This document shows positions 54,338 through 63,827 of a stretch of 64,000 nucleotides of DNA, in pieces. Both the position numbers and the translations under genes were made by a program. This DNA comes from UBA7328 sp965247965 (GTDB lineage: Bacteria; Bacteroidota; Bacteroidia; Chitinophagales; Saprospiraceae): contig OZ252053.1 in the NCBI GenBank assembly GCA_965247965.1, positions 2,728,001-2,792,000 on the forward strand. The letters are read 5' to 3'. Each line of letters opens with the position of its first letter. The stretch's first letter is position 1. The notes under the pieces are model-generated. The model made no database searches, was not told the origin of the DNA, and worked only from the letters and a program-made list of their open reading frames with translations.

Positions 54338-56728
54338 ATGAACGTCAAGACCATATATGAAACCATGACATACGGCCCGGCTCCAGAAAATCCTGCTTTG
54401 GCCAAGGAATGGTTGGCAAATTACAAAAACCGCTTTTCCTTATTTGTGAATGGGAAATGGCAAAAGCCCTTATCCGGAGAATATTTCGAAAGCATTAATC
54501 CTGCTACCGAAAAGGTGCTCGCCCAGGTCGCTCTCGCAGGTGAAAAGGATGTGGAAAAGGCCGTATTTGCTGCAAAAAAAGCTCTTCCCGAATGGATAAA
54601 ATTGGGCTGTCACGGTAGAGCGCGTTTTTTGTATGGGCTTGCGCGACAGATCCAGAAACATTCCCGGCTCTTTGCTGTCCTCGAATCTTTGGACAATGGT
54701 AAACCTATACGGGAATCGCGCGATATAGACATCCCTCTGGTTGCCCGTCATTTTTACCATCACGCGGGATGGGCGCAGTTAAGGGATGATGAATTTTCGG
54801 AATACCAGGAAATTGGAGTGGTAGGTCAGATCATCCCATGGAACTTTCCTCTTTTAATGCTTGCTTGGAAAATAGCGCCTGCACTGGCAATGGGAAATAC
54901 CTTGATCCTCAAACCCGCAGAATTTACTTCTTTATCAGCTTTGTTGTTCGCAGATATTTGTGCCCAGGTTAATTTGCCTAAAGGTGTGGTCAACATTATA
55001 ACCGGAGATGGTTCGACAGGCGCACTCATAGTCGACCATCCTGATATCGATAAAATTGCATTTACAGGGAGCACTGAAGTCGGAAGAATCATTAGAAGAA
55101 ATACAGCGGGAACTGGTAAAAAGCTCTCTCTCGAGCTTGGGGGAAAATCCCCATTTATCGTTTTTGATGACGCTGACCTCGACAGCGTAGTAGAAGGCAT
55201 CGTTGATGCTATTTGGTTTAATCAGGGCCAGGTGTGTTGTGCCGGATCGAGGTTGCTCGTTCAGGAAAGCGTGGCAGAACGACTATACGACAAGATCCGT
55301 TCAAGGATGGAAAAGCTGAGAGTAGGAAACTCACTTGATAAAAATACGGATATCGGAGCCATAGTCGCACCGGTTCAACTTCGCGCGATCAAAGGGCTCG
55401 TCAAAAAAGGCATTGATGAGGGCGGCGTGATATGGCAGCCATCATGGGCATGTCCGAAAGACGGGTATTTTTATCCACCTACACTTTTCACCCAGGTAGC
55501 TCCATCGTCATCCATCGCCCAGGTGGAGATCTTCGGACCTGTATTGGTAGCTATGAATTTTCGGACGCATAGTGAGGTTGTCAAGCTGGCGAATAATACC
55601 CGTTACGGCCTTGCTGCAAGTATTTGGACGGAAAACATCAACCTGGCCATGCATATTGCTCCCCAGATAAAAGCGGGTACCATATGGATAAACAGCACCA
55701 ATGTCTTTGATGCCGCTTCCGGATTTGGTGGATATAGAGAGTCGGGATTCGGGAGAGAAGGAGGAAGAGAAGGCCTTTATGAATATATCAAACCCAAAAT
55801 TGAAAAAGAATTTAAAAATACGGCTCCGGCCGGGTCAAGCCATTCAAACTCTAAAACAGCGAATATCAGATCGCGCGATCCCATAATCGATCGTACGGCA
55901 AAAATGTACATCGGAGGAAAACAGGTCAGACCGGACGGAGGTTACAGTCTGCCTGTTTTTGGAAAAGGAGGCAAACTTCTGGGTCATGTCAGCAGGGGCA
56001 ATAGAAAGGACATTAGAAATGCCGTTGAAGGGGCGCACAAATCCTCGTCGTGGCCCAATCGCACAGGCCATTCCAGGGCGCAGGTCTTGTATTTCCTTGC
56101 TGAAAATCTCGCCATACGAAAGGAAGAATTCACAAAAAGAATTCTTGAAATGACCGGTGTAGACGAAACAAAAGCGCAACTCGAGGTAGACCTGAGCATC
56201 CAGCGTATTTTCCATTATGCTGCTATGGCTGATAAATACGACGGATATGTGCACCACACAACTCATAGAAATGTGACTCTTGCAATGCCGGAACCCCTTG
56301 GCGTGATGGGTATCGTCTGTCCTGATGAATACCCTCTTCTCGGTTTTATATCAACTGTCATACCGGCCATATCCATGGGTAATAATGTCATTGTCATTCC
56401 TTCCGAAACGGCTCCTTTATCAGCCACAGATTTATACCAGGTGATAGAGACATCAGACGTTCCGGGTGGTACTATTAATATCGCGACAGGAATCAAGAGT
56501 GAACTGACCGAAGTTATCTCTAATCATGATGATGTTGACGGGATATGGTATTTTGGTACGCGTGAGGGAAGCAGACAAGTAGAATATGCTTCTGCGGAGA
56601 ATATGAAGCGCACCTGGATCAATTATGGACGCATCCGCGATTGGACAAGAAAGCAGCACGGTCAGGGAGAGGAGTTTTTGCGACGTTGCACACAGGTTAA
56701 GAATATTTGGATGCCTTATGGGGAGTGA
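54338..56728 (+). CDS. Tandem aldehyde-dehydrogenase protein
   Basis: 796 residues with two ALDH units. The first (about 35-485) is complete: VGQIIPWNFPLLMLAWKIAP, ITGDGSTGA, FTGSTEVGRIIRR, LSLELGGKSPFIVFDDAD (Glu) and FNQGQVCCAGSRLLV (nucleophile Cys). The second (about 510-796) is shorter, keeps the cofactor-fold traces (MGIVCPDEYPLLGFISTVIP; WYFGTREGSR) and ends TQVKNIWMPYGE, but has no catalytic Cys; this architecture is normal for the family. It follows deoC and probably converts acetaldehyde to acetate. Confidence 0.92.
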   Translation: MNVKTIYETMTYGPAPENPALAKEWLANYKNRFSLFVNGKWQKPLSGEYFESINPATEKVLAQVALAGEKDVEKAVFAAKKALPEWIKLGCHGRARFLYGLARQIQKHSRLFAVLESLDNGKPIRESRDIDIPLVARHFYHHAGWAQLRDDEFSEYQEIGVVGQIIPWNFPLLMLAWKIAPALAMGNTLILKPAEFTSLSALLFADICAQVNLPKGVVNIITGDGSTGALIVDHPDIDKIAFTGSTEVGRIIRRNTAGTGKKLSLELGGKSPFIVFDDADLDSVVEGIVDAIWFNQGQVCCAGSRLLVQESVAERLYDKIRSRMEKLRVGNSLDKNTDIGAIVAPVQLRAIKGLVKKGIDEGGVIWQPSWACPKDGYFYPPTLFTQVAPSSSIAQVEIFGPVLVAMNFRTHSEVVKLANNTRYGLAASIWTENINLAMHIAPQIKAGTIWINSTNVFDAASGFGGYRESGFGREGGREGLYEYIKPKIEKEFKNTAPAGSSHSNSKTANIRSRDPIIDRTAKMYIGGKQVRPDGGYSLPVFGKGGKLLGHVSRGNRKDIRNAVEGAHKSSSWPNRTGHSRAQVLYFLAENLAIRKEEFTKRILEMTGVDETKAQLEVDLSIQRIFHYAAMADKYDGYVHHTTHRNVTLAMPEPLGVMGIVCPDEYPLLGFISTVIPAISMGNNVIVIPSETAPLSATDLYQVIETSDVPGGTINIATGIKSELTEVISNHDDVDGIWYFGTREGSRQVEYASAENMKRTWINYGRIRDWTRKQHGQGEEFLRRCTQVKNIWMPYGE

Positions 56729-56798
56729 GGAGAATTCTATTTTCGTTTGGCATCATCCATACCTCCACGGAATAAGAATCGGTTTCTACCATTTAGTG

Positions 56799-57680
56799 TC
56801 AATTGTCCACAATCTTTTCAAGAACGGCCTCGATCAGTTCGTCCACAATCTTACCATGATTTTCACTATACGCTCCTGTAGCGCGATTGGCTAATACTAC
56901 ACAACAGGTACAGCAGCGGTGGCCCATCAGAGATCCAAAACCGTATAAAGCAGAGGTTTCCATTTCAAAATTATTAATCCGGAGGCCGTTGAGATTAAAG
57001 GCTTGGAGCTTTTCATTGATTGACTTATGTCGGGCTTTAAGGTATAGGCTGCGTCCTTGTGGTGCGTAGAAGCCTGGTGCAGTAGCCGTGATTCCCGGTA
57101 TCATATCAGAACCAATTGTTGCGGCCAAAGATGTTGACCCTTTGACAATGTAAGGAGCGGGCAAAACAGAATTCCAATTGAGATGGTCTCTGACGCGATT
57201 TGCAATATCCACTTCCTCACTGCTAAACGCATAATCATAAAAATGTATAAGCCCATCAAATCCCAGAGCATATTGGGCTACAATGTGCCCTCCTACGTCA
57301 ATATCAGCGTGGAGTGCTCCGGATGTACCCACACGGATAATATCGAGACTTTTGCGTTCTGGTTTAAATACCTTCTTTTCTAAATTAATATTGACTGCGG
57401 CATCCACTTCATTCATAAAAATATCAATATTATCTGTACCAATTCCAGTAGATATGACACTCATGCGTTTGCCGCGATATTCTCCGGTGTGCGTTTTAAA
57501 TTCGCGATTTTGAATTTGGAATTCAATGCGATCAAAATATTTGCTCACTTTTTGAACCCTGCTCTGATCTCCCACGATAATGACAGTATCCGCTATATGT
57601 TCTTCCCGTAGAGCCAGATGATAAATACTCCCGTCATCGTTTAAAATGAGCTCTGATGGATCAAATGCTTTTGCACTCAT
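56799..57680 (-). CDS. Nucleoside phosphorylase (uridine-phosphorylase-like)
   Basis: 293 residues, PNP_UDP_1 family. N-terminal VIIVGDQSRVQKVSKYFD, phosphate/ribose-site ISTGIGTDNIDIFMNE and IIRVGTSGALHADIDVGGHI, and NNFEMETSALYGFGSLMGHR with the ribose-binding Met-Glu. A Cys-rich stretch (HRCCTCCVVLANRATG) is unusual. The family cleaves pyrimidine nucleosides with phosphate, giving (deoxy)ribose-1-phosphate. It is divergent from deoD, with 77 bases between starts, so both share a control region. Confidence 0.9.
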   Translation of the reverse strand: MSAKAFDPSELILNDDGSIYHLALREEHIADTVIIVGDQSRVQKVSKYFDRIEFQIQNREFKTHTGEYRGKRMSVISTGIGTDNIDIFMNEVDAAVNINLEKKVFKPERKSLDIIRVGTSGALHADIDVGGHIVAQYALGFDGLIHFYDYAFSSEEVDIANRVRDHLNWNSVLPAPYIVKGSTSLAATIGSDMIPGITATAPGFYAPQGRSLYLKARHKSINEKLQAFNLNGLRINNFEMETSALYGFGSLMGHRCCTCCVVLANRATGAYSENHGKIVDELIEAVLEKIVDN

Positions 57681-57702
57681 ACTTGTATTTTGCTGAGTAT
57701 TC

Positions 57703-57710
57703 TAATTTTG
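57703..57710 (+). promoter_or_regulatory. Possible Bacteroidota-type -7 element for deoD
   Basis: TAATTTTG fits the TAnnTTTG consensus of the Bacteroidota housekeeping sigma factor and lies 48 bases before the deoD ATG, inside the divergent spacer. No convincing TTTG-type -33 partner was found at normal spacing. Confidence 0.35.
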
Positions 57711-57757
57711 GCACGGTAGTAGATCAAATTTATTTAAAAATTTGGACGAATCGATTT

Positions 57758-58462
57758 ATGAGCATTCATATCAACGCTAAACCCGGTGATCCGGCTAAGA
57801 CTGTCCTTATCACCGGAGATCCATTAAGGGCGAAATATGTCGCGGAGAACCTTCTTGAAGATGTCTTTTGCTATAGTGAAGTCAGGGGGATGTACGGATA
57901 TACCGGGCGCTATGGCGACAAACGAGTTTCGATCCAGGGCACCGGAATCGGAATCCCATCCACTGCCATCTATGTACACGAAATGATCACATCTTACGAG
58001 GTGAAGAATATTATACGGGTAGGCACATGCGGCAGTCTTCAGAAGGAAATCAATGTGGGCGAGATCATTTTGGCAATGAGCGCTTCGAGTGACTCGGGCA
58101 TGAATAGAATTTATTTCAATGGACTTGACTATGCTCCCGCAGCTGATTTCGATTTACTCTTGCTAGCGCATAAGCGAGCCTCGGAGCTCGACATTTCCTG
58201 TCGTGTTGGAGGGATATTTAGCTCTGACAATTTCTATGATACTGAGCCAAACCGCTGGGACAAATGGATCAACCACGGAATTCTGGGGGTAGAAATGGAA
58301 AGCTCGATACTGTATACTTTTGCAGCACGATACAAGGTAAAGGCCCTGTCCATTCTTACCGTCAGCGACAATATTGTAACGGGTAAAAGCTCATCTTCGA
58401 AAGAAAGAGAACAAGCGTACATGGACATGATCCGGCTCGGTTTTGAGATTGCGCCTTCGTAG
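57758..58462 (+). CDS. deoD: Purine-nucleoside phosphorylase
   Basis: The start is the ATG at 57758 (MSIHINAKPGDPAKTVLITG); upstream in-frame codons lie in the divergent spacer. The 234-residue product is a DeoD-type hexameric phosphorylase: TVLITGDPLRAKYVAENL (phosphate Arg), GTGIGIPSTAIYVHEM, IRVGTCGSLQKEINVG, GVEMESSILYTFAARY and LTVSDNIVTG (catalytic Asp). It converts purine (deoxy)nucleosides to base plus (deoxy)ribose-1-phosphate, feeding deoC after isomerisation. A phosphopentomutase is not in the window. Confidence 0.94.
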   Translation: MSIHINAKPGDPAKTVLITGDPLRAKYVAENLLEDVFCYSEVRGMYGYTGRYGDKRVSIQGTGIGIPSTAIYVHEMITSYEVKNIIRVGTCGSLQKEINVGEIILAMSASSDSGMNRIYFNGLDYAPAADFDLLLLAHKRASELDISCRVGGIFSSDNFYDTEPNRWDKWINHGILGVEMESSILYTFAARYKVKALSILTVSDNIVTGKSSSSKEREQAYMDMIRLGFEIAPS

Positions 58463-58626
58463 GGAATGTCGACGCCTTTGTTGAGAGTAATGATGCACTT
58501 ATATTTGGTGATTAGCAAGGTCTAACAGAAATTTCTTTATCCCAATACCTTCCGTTTTTAAATACATTTATATTCATTAGTCAAAGAACAACAGGCTTTC
58601 AAAAGCGACCTTCTAAAATAATTGAA

Positions 58627-60481
58627 ATGAAAAAAAAATCCTATTCACACTGATCGTCACCATTATAACCTTCACATTCCTAACAGCGCAAAAAAACAAA
58701 GAGGACAAACAACCCCTGGACGAGATCAACCTTAGCGGTCTCAAGTGGAGGAATATAGGCCCTGCGCTCACCTCAGGTCGCATTTCGGATATAGCCGTCA
58801 ATCCTGCAAATGCTTTTGAATATTATGTAGCCGTTTCTTCAGGCGGTGTATGGAAAACCATCAATTCAGGTGTCACTTATGTTCCAATTTTTGATAAAGA
58901 AGGTTCCTATTCTACCGGCTGTATCACAATAGATCCCGACAACCACAATGTTATTTGGGTGGGCACAGGCGAAAACAACAACCAACGTTCAGTAGCTTAC
59001 GGAGACGGAGTGTACAAGTCGATGGACGGAGGAAAAAGTTGGAAAAATATGGGTTTGAAAGAATGAAAACAGTTACAAGTGGAATTGGGATGCGCCGCTT
59101 GCGGTAAGTCCTCATATCCCAGGGCGTTTGTATTTTGCCGCGAATAAGGTGTTGGACAAAGATAAATAATAATCTTCCGGAACGAGGAAGCGTCTACGCT
59201 CTCGAAGAAGATCACATCGACGAAAATCTTATATTTTGCGGAACCGAATTCGGTGCATTTTTCTCGCCTGATGGAGGTCGACGATGGAAGAAACTCAATA
59301 ACGGACTCCCTACTATTGCCGTAAGAGACATAGCCATACAACGTCGGGAAAATGACCTTGTGCTTGGGACTTTTGGAAGAGGCTTTTACATTTTGGATGA
59401 CTATGCTTCTCTTAGGGAGATTGAAAATAAAGCACCTGCCCAAATGGCCCATATTTATCCTATCCGTGAAGCATTAATGTGGGAAAAGAGCACACCGCTT
59501 GGGCTTCCCGGCAAAGCTTTCCAGGGCGATAATTTTTACAGCGCGGATAATCTCGGGCCTGAGGCAGTCATCACTTATTTTTACAATGACAAATACGAAT
59601 CGCTAAAAGATAAGCGTCAGAAAAAAGAAAAAGATTTGGTCAAAACAGGCAGGCATACTCCTTATCCCGGTTACGATGAACTCAAAGCGGAAACTGAAGA
59701 GATCGCTCCGCAATTGGTCTTCACTATAAAGGATGCCGAAGGAAATGTGATAAAAAAAGTCATGAAAAAAACCTGAGAAAGGCCTGAAAAGATACCATTG
59801 GAATCTCAGGTACAATTCCAAAAATCCGGTGAGTCTCAGCAAGCCTTCTTTTACAATCCCTTTTCCGGGCAAAGGCAAGGTTCATTGGTGGCACCTGGAA
59901 CTTTTACTGTAGAAATGCACCTGTATAAAGACGGTGCAATGCAGCCTTTGACGAATCCTGTAGCTTTTAAAGTAAGAGCGCTAAACAATACTGTCTTGCC
60001 GGCGGAAGACAGAAAAGCCAAAGTAGCCTTTCAGAGAGAGACAGCGGCTTTGTCGGCTGACCTTCAGACCTGTAGGAGAATGATTTCGGAAATGAATACT
60101 AAGATCAAACACATTAAAGAAGCCATCAAACTCGCCGAAATTCCTTTGGCAGATTTGTCCAATGCTGTGCGAGACCTGGAATCAAAGATCAGGGAGGCCA
60201 ATAACCGGATGGGCGGAGATCCGGTGAGAAGAAGATTGGACATTGGCCAACCGCCTTCGCCCTCAAGGAGAATTGGGAGAATCAATCGCGAGCAGAAATA
60301 TTTGACATCGGCGCCTACGCAGACCCATTTGGACAGTTATGCTATTGCCAAGCAAGAGTATATTCCGATTGAACAAATGGTAAGGAAATTGTACCGCGAA
60401 GATATGATTCGCTTGGAGCAGATGCTGGAAGATGCCGGAGCGCCTTATACGCCGGGAAGGGTGCTTAGGCAGAGGAATTGA
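58627..60481 (+). pseudogene. Decayed BNR/VPS10-type repeat glycosidase-like gene
   Basis: The ATG at 58627 is followed by nine A, which puts the signal peptide (ILFTLIVTIITFLTAQ) out of frame; seven or ten A would restore it. Then LKWRNIGPALTSGRISDIAV, YVAVSSGGVWKTINSG and VWVGTGENNNQRSVAYGDG-type repeats follow to a stop at about 59064. A fragment (YKWNWDAPLAVSPHIPGRLY) remains, then a jump to FCGTEFGAFFSPDGGRRWKK in the C-terminal half, a TGA at 59774 and the terminal helical domain to 60481. Intact relatives are near 1,000 residues. The family forms secreted seven-bladed propellers of uncertain substrate. Confidence 0.8.
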
Positions 60482-60694
60482 GAATGCTTTTTTTTGACGG
60501 AACATTCATATGATTTCAAATTTTAAGGACAATTGAATATTGCTAGTACTCTGTAACTTTTATTTTAATTCAATCAAAATCAAAATGGCAATTAAAATCA
60601 AAATGGTGCAGGATATTCTTGTTGCTTATTGCTTTTGATTAAGTTTTTGATTTTTATTTTGATTTAAAATACTCTAAATACTAGATTTGCCCAA

Positions 60695-61690
60695 ATGCAA
60701 AAAATCGCTTTATCAACCTCCATTTTTGCGGGTGCATTAATTGCCTTCTTACTAATATTTCTTAGTTGTCAATCTGCCGGAAATAAATCAGATAATTATC
60801 CCTCCAGACCGATTACCTTTATCGTCCCGTGGGCGCCCGGTGGAATGACAGACATGTCATCGCGAATGATGGCTGCAACGCTTCAAAAGAAATTAGGTCA
60901 AACGGTCAATGTAGTCAATCGCACCGGCGGCGGTGGTGTAGTAGGCCATCTAGCCTTATCGCAAGCCAAACCGGATGGATACACTCTTGGCGCCGTCACA
61001 GTAGAAATCACTCAACTGCACCACATGGGACTTACCGATCTGACCTATGAAAACTACACCCCACTTGCTTTGATGGTCAACAATGCGGCAGCGATTACCG
61101 TTCGTGCAGATGCATTGTGGAATACTTTGGGTGAATTGCTAGATCACATTCGGCGCGCTCCCGGAGAATTGCAGGCATCAGGAACAGCGCGTGGAGGCAT
61201 CTGGGATTTGGCAAGGATTGGATTTTTGCAGGCAGCAGGACTCGCCGACAGCGACGTGCCGTGGGTGCCGAGCCAGGGTGCTGCACCTGCTTTACAAGAG
61301 CTGTTGGCCGGCGGTATAGAAATAGTTACCGCATCGTTGACTGAAGTCGACGCTTTACGCAAAGCAGGGCAGGTAAAAACGTTAGCGGTGATGTCTGACG
61401 AACGTCTCTCGGCTTTTCCCGAAATACCAACATTGAAAGAGCAAGGTATGGATTGGAGTATTGGCGGGTGGGTTTCGGTTAGCGCTCCGGCAGGATTACC
61501 TGCGGCGATCAGAGCAAAACTTGATTCCGTAATAAATGTGGCTTCACACGACCCGTTATTCACGGAGCCAATGACCACAGCCGGCTCAAATTTGCAATAT
61601 TTCAACGCCCTGGAATGTTTAGACTTCATGAAAAGTCAAGACGAATTGAATGGTTTATTGATGAAAAAATCAGGGCTGATTCGAGATTAA
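60695..61690 (+). CDS. tctC: Tripartite tricarboxylate transporter substrate-binding protein, lipid-anchored
   Basis: 331 residues of the Bug/TctC family. The signal MQKIALSTSIFAGALIAFLL ends in a lipobox (IFLSC, Cys near 26), so it is a lipoprotein rather than the usual free periplasmic protein. Family motifs: YPSRPITFIVPWAPGGMTD, NVVNRTGGGGVVGHLALSQA, DGYTLGAV and GGWVSVSAPAGLP. It captures a carboxylate for the membrane subunits encoded immediately downstream. The ligand cannot be predicted. Confidence 0.93.
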   Translation: MQKIALSTSIFAGALIAFLLIFLSCQSAGNKSDNYPSRPITFIVPWAPGGMTDMSSRMMAATLQKKLGQTVNVVNRTGGGGVVGHLALSQAKPDGYTLGAVTVEITQLHHMGLTDLTYENYTPLALMVNNAAAITVRADALWNTLGELLDHIRRAPGELQASGTARGGIWDLARIGFLQAAGLADSDVPWVPSQGAAPALQELLAGGIEIVTASLTEVDALRKAGQVKTLAVMSDERLSAFPEIPTLKEQGMDWSIGGWVSVSAPAGLPAAIRAKLDSVINVASHDPLFTEPMTTAGSNLQYFNALECLDFMKSQDELNGLLMKKSGLIRD

Positions 61691-61698
61691 ATACGATT

Positions 61699-62163
61699 AT
61701 GCCTGAAAAAAACACCGTTGGCAATAAAAACCAAACCGATCTTTTTTCATCAATCCTCCTCATCCTGCTAGGAGCCCTCATCTGGTGGTTGAGCGGAAAA
61801 TTTCCCAATTTGCCGGAAGGCTATCCCGGACCAGGTCTTTTTCCAGGAATCATTGCGATTGCGCTGGTCTTTATTGGTTCGGTGCTTTTGATAGGTGTCG
61901 TACAAAATAAGTCTTACTTGCAGAAACAAGTTGTAGAAGAATCCATGAGAACAAGCCCACTGAAACTCTTTGGGGCTGTGGTAGTTGTTTCCTTTTTCCC
62001 TATAATAAGTTCCTATCTATCTTTCCTGCCTACATTGGCTTTGACAGGTATAATGATCGGATTGATCTTTTCGATCCGATGGTGGAAAGCGATTGTAGTT
62101 GCGACTGTCACCACATTTGGTGTATATCTCATATTTTCTGAGCTTCTGGGCGTGCCGTTATGA
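61699..62163 (+). CDS. tctB: Tripartite tricarboxylate transporter small membrane subunit
   Basis: 154 residues from the ATG at 61699 (MPEKNTVGNKNQTDLFSSIL), 8 bases after the tctC stop. Four hydrophobic helices, with YPGPGLFPGIIAIALVFIG as the typical TctB N-terminal motif. It overlaps tctA by 4 bases (ATGA). It pairs with TctA in the inner membrane. Confidence 0.9.
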   Translation: MPEKNTVGNKNQTDLFSSILLILLGALIWWLSGKFPNLPEGYPGPGLFPGIIAIALVFIGSVLLIGVVQNKSYLQKQVVEESMRTSPLKLFGAVVVVSFFPIISSYLSFLPTLALTGIMIGLIFSIRWWKAIVVATVTTFGVYLIFSELLGVPL

Positions 62164-63629
62164 CAGGAATATTTAGTTGGGAAGGGATATTGGCTCTTTT
62201 GCTGGGTGGCTTGTATGGTTCTATTTTTGGTGCAATTCCGGGTTTAACAGCTACATTGGCTGTCGCACTTTTTATCCCTATTGCCTTTTTCCTCGATCCT
62301 ATTATCGCCCTACCCGCAATCATAGCGATTTCATCTGTAGCGATCTATGCGGGAGATGTCGGATCGAGTATTGCACGTATTCCCGGCACACCGGCAAGTG
62401 CAGCATACCTCGAAGAATTGTATTCTATATCAAGAAAAAAGGGGCCTTTATATGGTCTTGGATTAAGCGCAATGGGGTCAGCCGTCGGTGGAATAATAGG
62501 TACTGTTTTACTCATATTTGGAGCTACGACAATTGCTTCATTAGCCAAGCAATTTTCCAGTTTCGAATATTTCTGGGTCGCTGTACTCGGTCTTACGGCT
62601 GGAGTATTTGCTTCAGGTGGCTCATCTCTGAAGGCCCTTGCTTCTCTTTTGCTCGGTATACTTTTCTCAACTGTAGGTATCGATCCTACTTTAGGCTTCC
62701 CAAGGTTTCATTTTGACAATCCGAATCTTTTGAGCGGACTTAACTATATAGTTGCCATGATCGGCCTTTTCGGTTTTTCAGAAGTATTGGAGCATTTGTA
62801 CAAAAAGAGAAAAGACGTACAATCGGATCCAAGTCATTCGGTTGGAGCGGTCAGACAATTTTACATCATTCCCCTTCAATTGGTGATTCGCGAAAAATGG
62901 ATTGTTCTGCGTTCGTCGCTGGTCGGCGTATTTGTTGGCCTCTTACCGGGAGCAGGTGCTGATATCGGTGCATGGGTGGCGAGTAGTATTCAAAAAATGA
63001 AGAGCGAGAAGGGAGAAGAGTTAGCTGAGGACAAAGCTGTATTGTCCGGTACGAGCAGCAATAACGCCGCTGTGGCGAGTGCATGGATCCCGGCTCTTTC
63101 GCTGGGCCTGCCTGGAGATACGATTACGGCAATTGTTTTAGGTGTTTTCTTAATGAAGGGAATTACTCCTGGTCCCTTATTATTCGAACAGCAACCTGAT
63201 TTACTATGGTCGCTTTATATCACTTTTATTCTTGCGAATGTAGTTTTGTTACCTGTGTTCGGTTTTATGACAGCGAGAATAGCCTCTTACCTAATCAAGA
63301 TTCCTTTCTCTACACTCTTGACCGCTATTTCACTAATATGCATTGTCGGAGCCTATGCGATCAATAATAACCTATTTGATATCTGGGTAATGGCGGCAAT
63401 GGGTTTGGTCGCCTTCTTTTTGCGTCGCGGAGGATTTCCTTTGGCACAGGTCGTCCTGGGAATGGTACTAGGGCCTATCCTCGAACAGAATTTTATGGTA
63501 AGCGCAATAAAGTCCAAATGGGACATGATGAGTTTCTTTGAGCGGCCGGTTGCCTTATTATTGATGGTTTTGACTTCGGTGATTGTTGTTGTGGGCATAA
63601 GAGTGAAGAGAAAGCAAGTCGGTTTTTAG
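62160..63629 (+). CDS. tctA: Tripartite tricarboxylate transporter large membrane subunit
   Basis: 489 residues with about twelve helices. Family motifs are GSIFGAIPGLTATLAVALFI, YAGDVGSSIARIPGTPASAA, VGLLPGAGADIGAWVASSIQ and SNNAAVASAWIPALSLGLPG. It should carry out cation-coupled uptake of a tri- or dicarboxylate-like acid delivered by the TctC lipoprotein. Complete and in frame; the gene ends in TAG, showing that TAG is a normal stop in this genome. Confidence 0.93.
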   Translation: MTGIFSWEGILALLLGGLYGSIFGAIPGLTATLAVALFIPIAFFLDPIIALPAIIAISSVAIYAGDVGSSIARIPGTPASAAYLEELYSISRKKGPLYGLGLSAMGSAVGGIIGTVLLIFGATTIASLAKQFSSFEYFWVAVLGLTAGVFASGGSSLKALASLLLGILFSTVGIDPTLGFPRFHFDNPNLLSGLNYIVAMIGLFGFSEVLEHLYKKRKDVQSDPSHSVGAVRQFYIIPLQLVIREKWIVLRSSLVGVFVGLLPGAGADIGAWVASSIQKMKSEKGEELAEDKAVLSGTSSNNAAVASAWIPALSLGLPGDTITAIVLGVFLMKGITPGPLLFEQQPDLLWSLYITFILANVVLLPVFGFMTARIASYLIKIPFSTLLTAISLICIVGAYAINNNLFDIWVMAAMGLVAFFLRRGGFPLAQVVLGMVLGPILEQNFMVSAIKSKWDMMSFFERPVALLLMVLTSVIVVVGIRVKRKQVGF

Positions 63630-63827
63630 AATCTTCATTAGAGATTTTCATTCTTCCTTATTCATTTGTAACTCACTCTTTTTCAATCGGCAGCAATTGC
63701 TATTCTAATATTTCTATAATTTCTCAAACCTCATTGATATCAATTTTGAATGGTTAGGCAAAGCGGGATTTGGCTGCACCACATAATTCTTCAGGATTCA
63801 GTACAGGCCCTAAACCTGTGGCATAAT

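Noticed and set aside
60530..60675. TCAAAATCAAAATGG-rich stretch before tctC as a repeat array or operator.
   Set aside because: Units are irregular and AT-rich; similar low-complexity DNA occurs near 12.97 and 13.21 kb. No regular spacing or palindrome supports an operator or CRISPR.
63740..63827. Short minus-strand frame YATGLGPVLNPEELCGAAKS after the aldo/keto reductase stop.
   Set aside because: It has a protein-like look but only about 25 residues; no family could be named with confidence.
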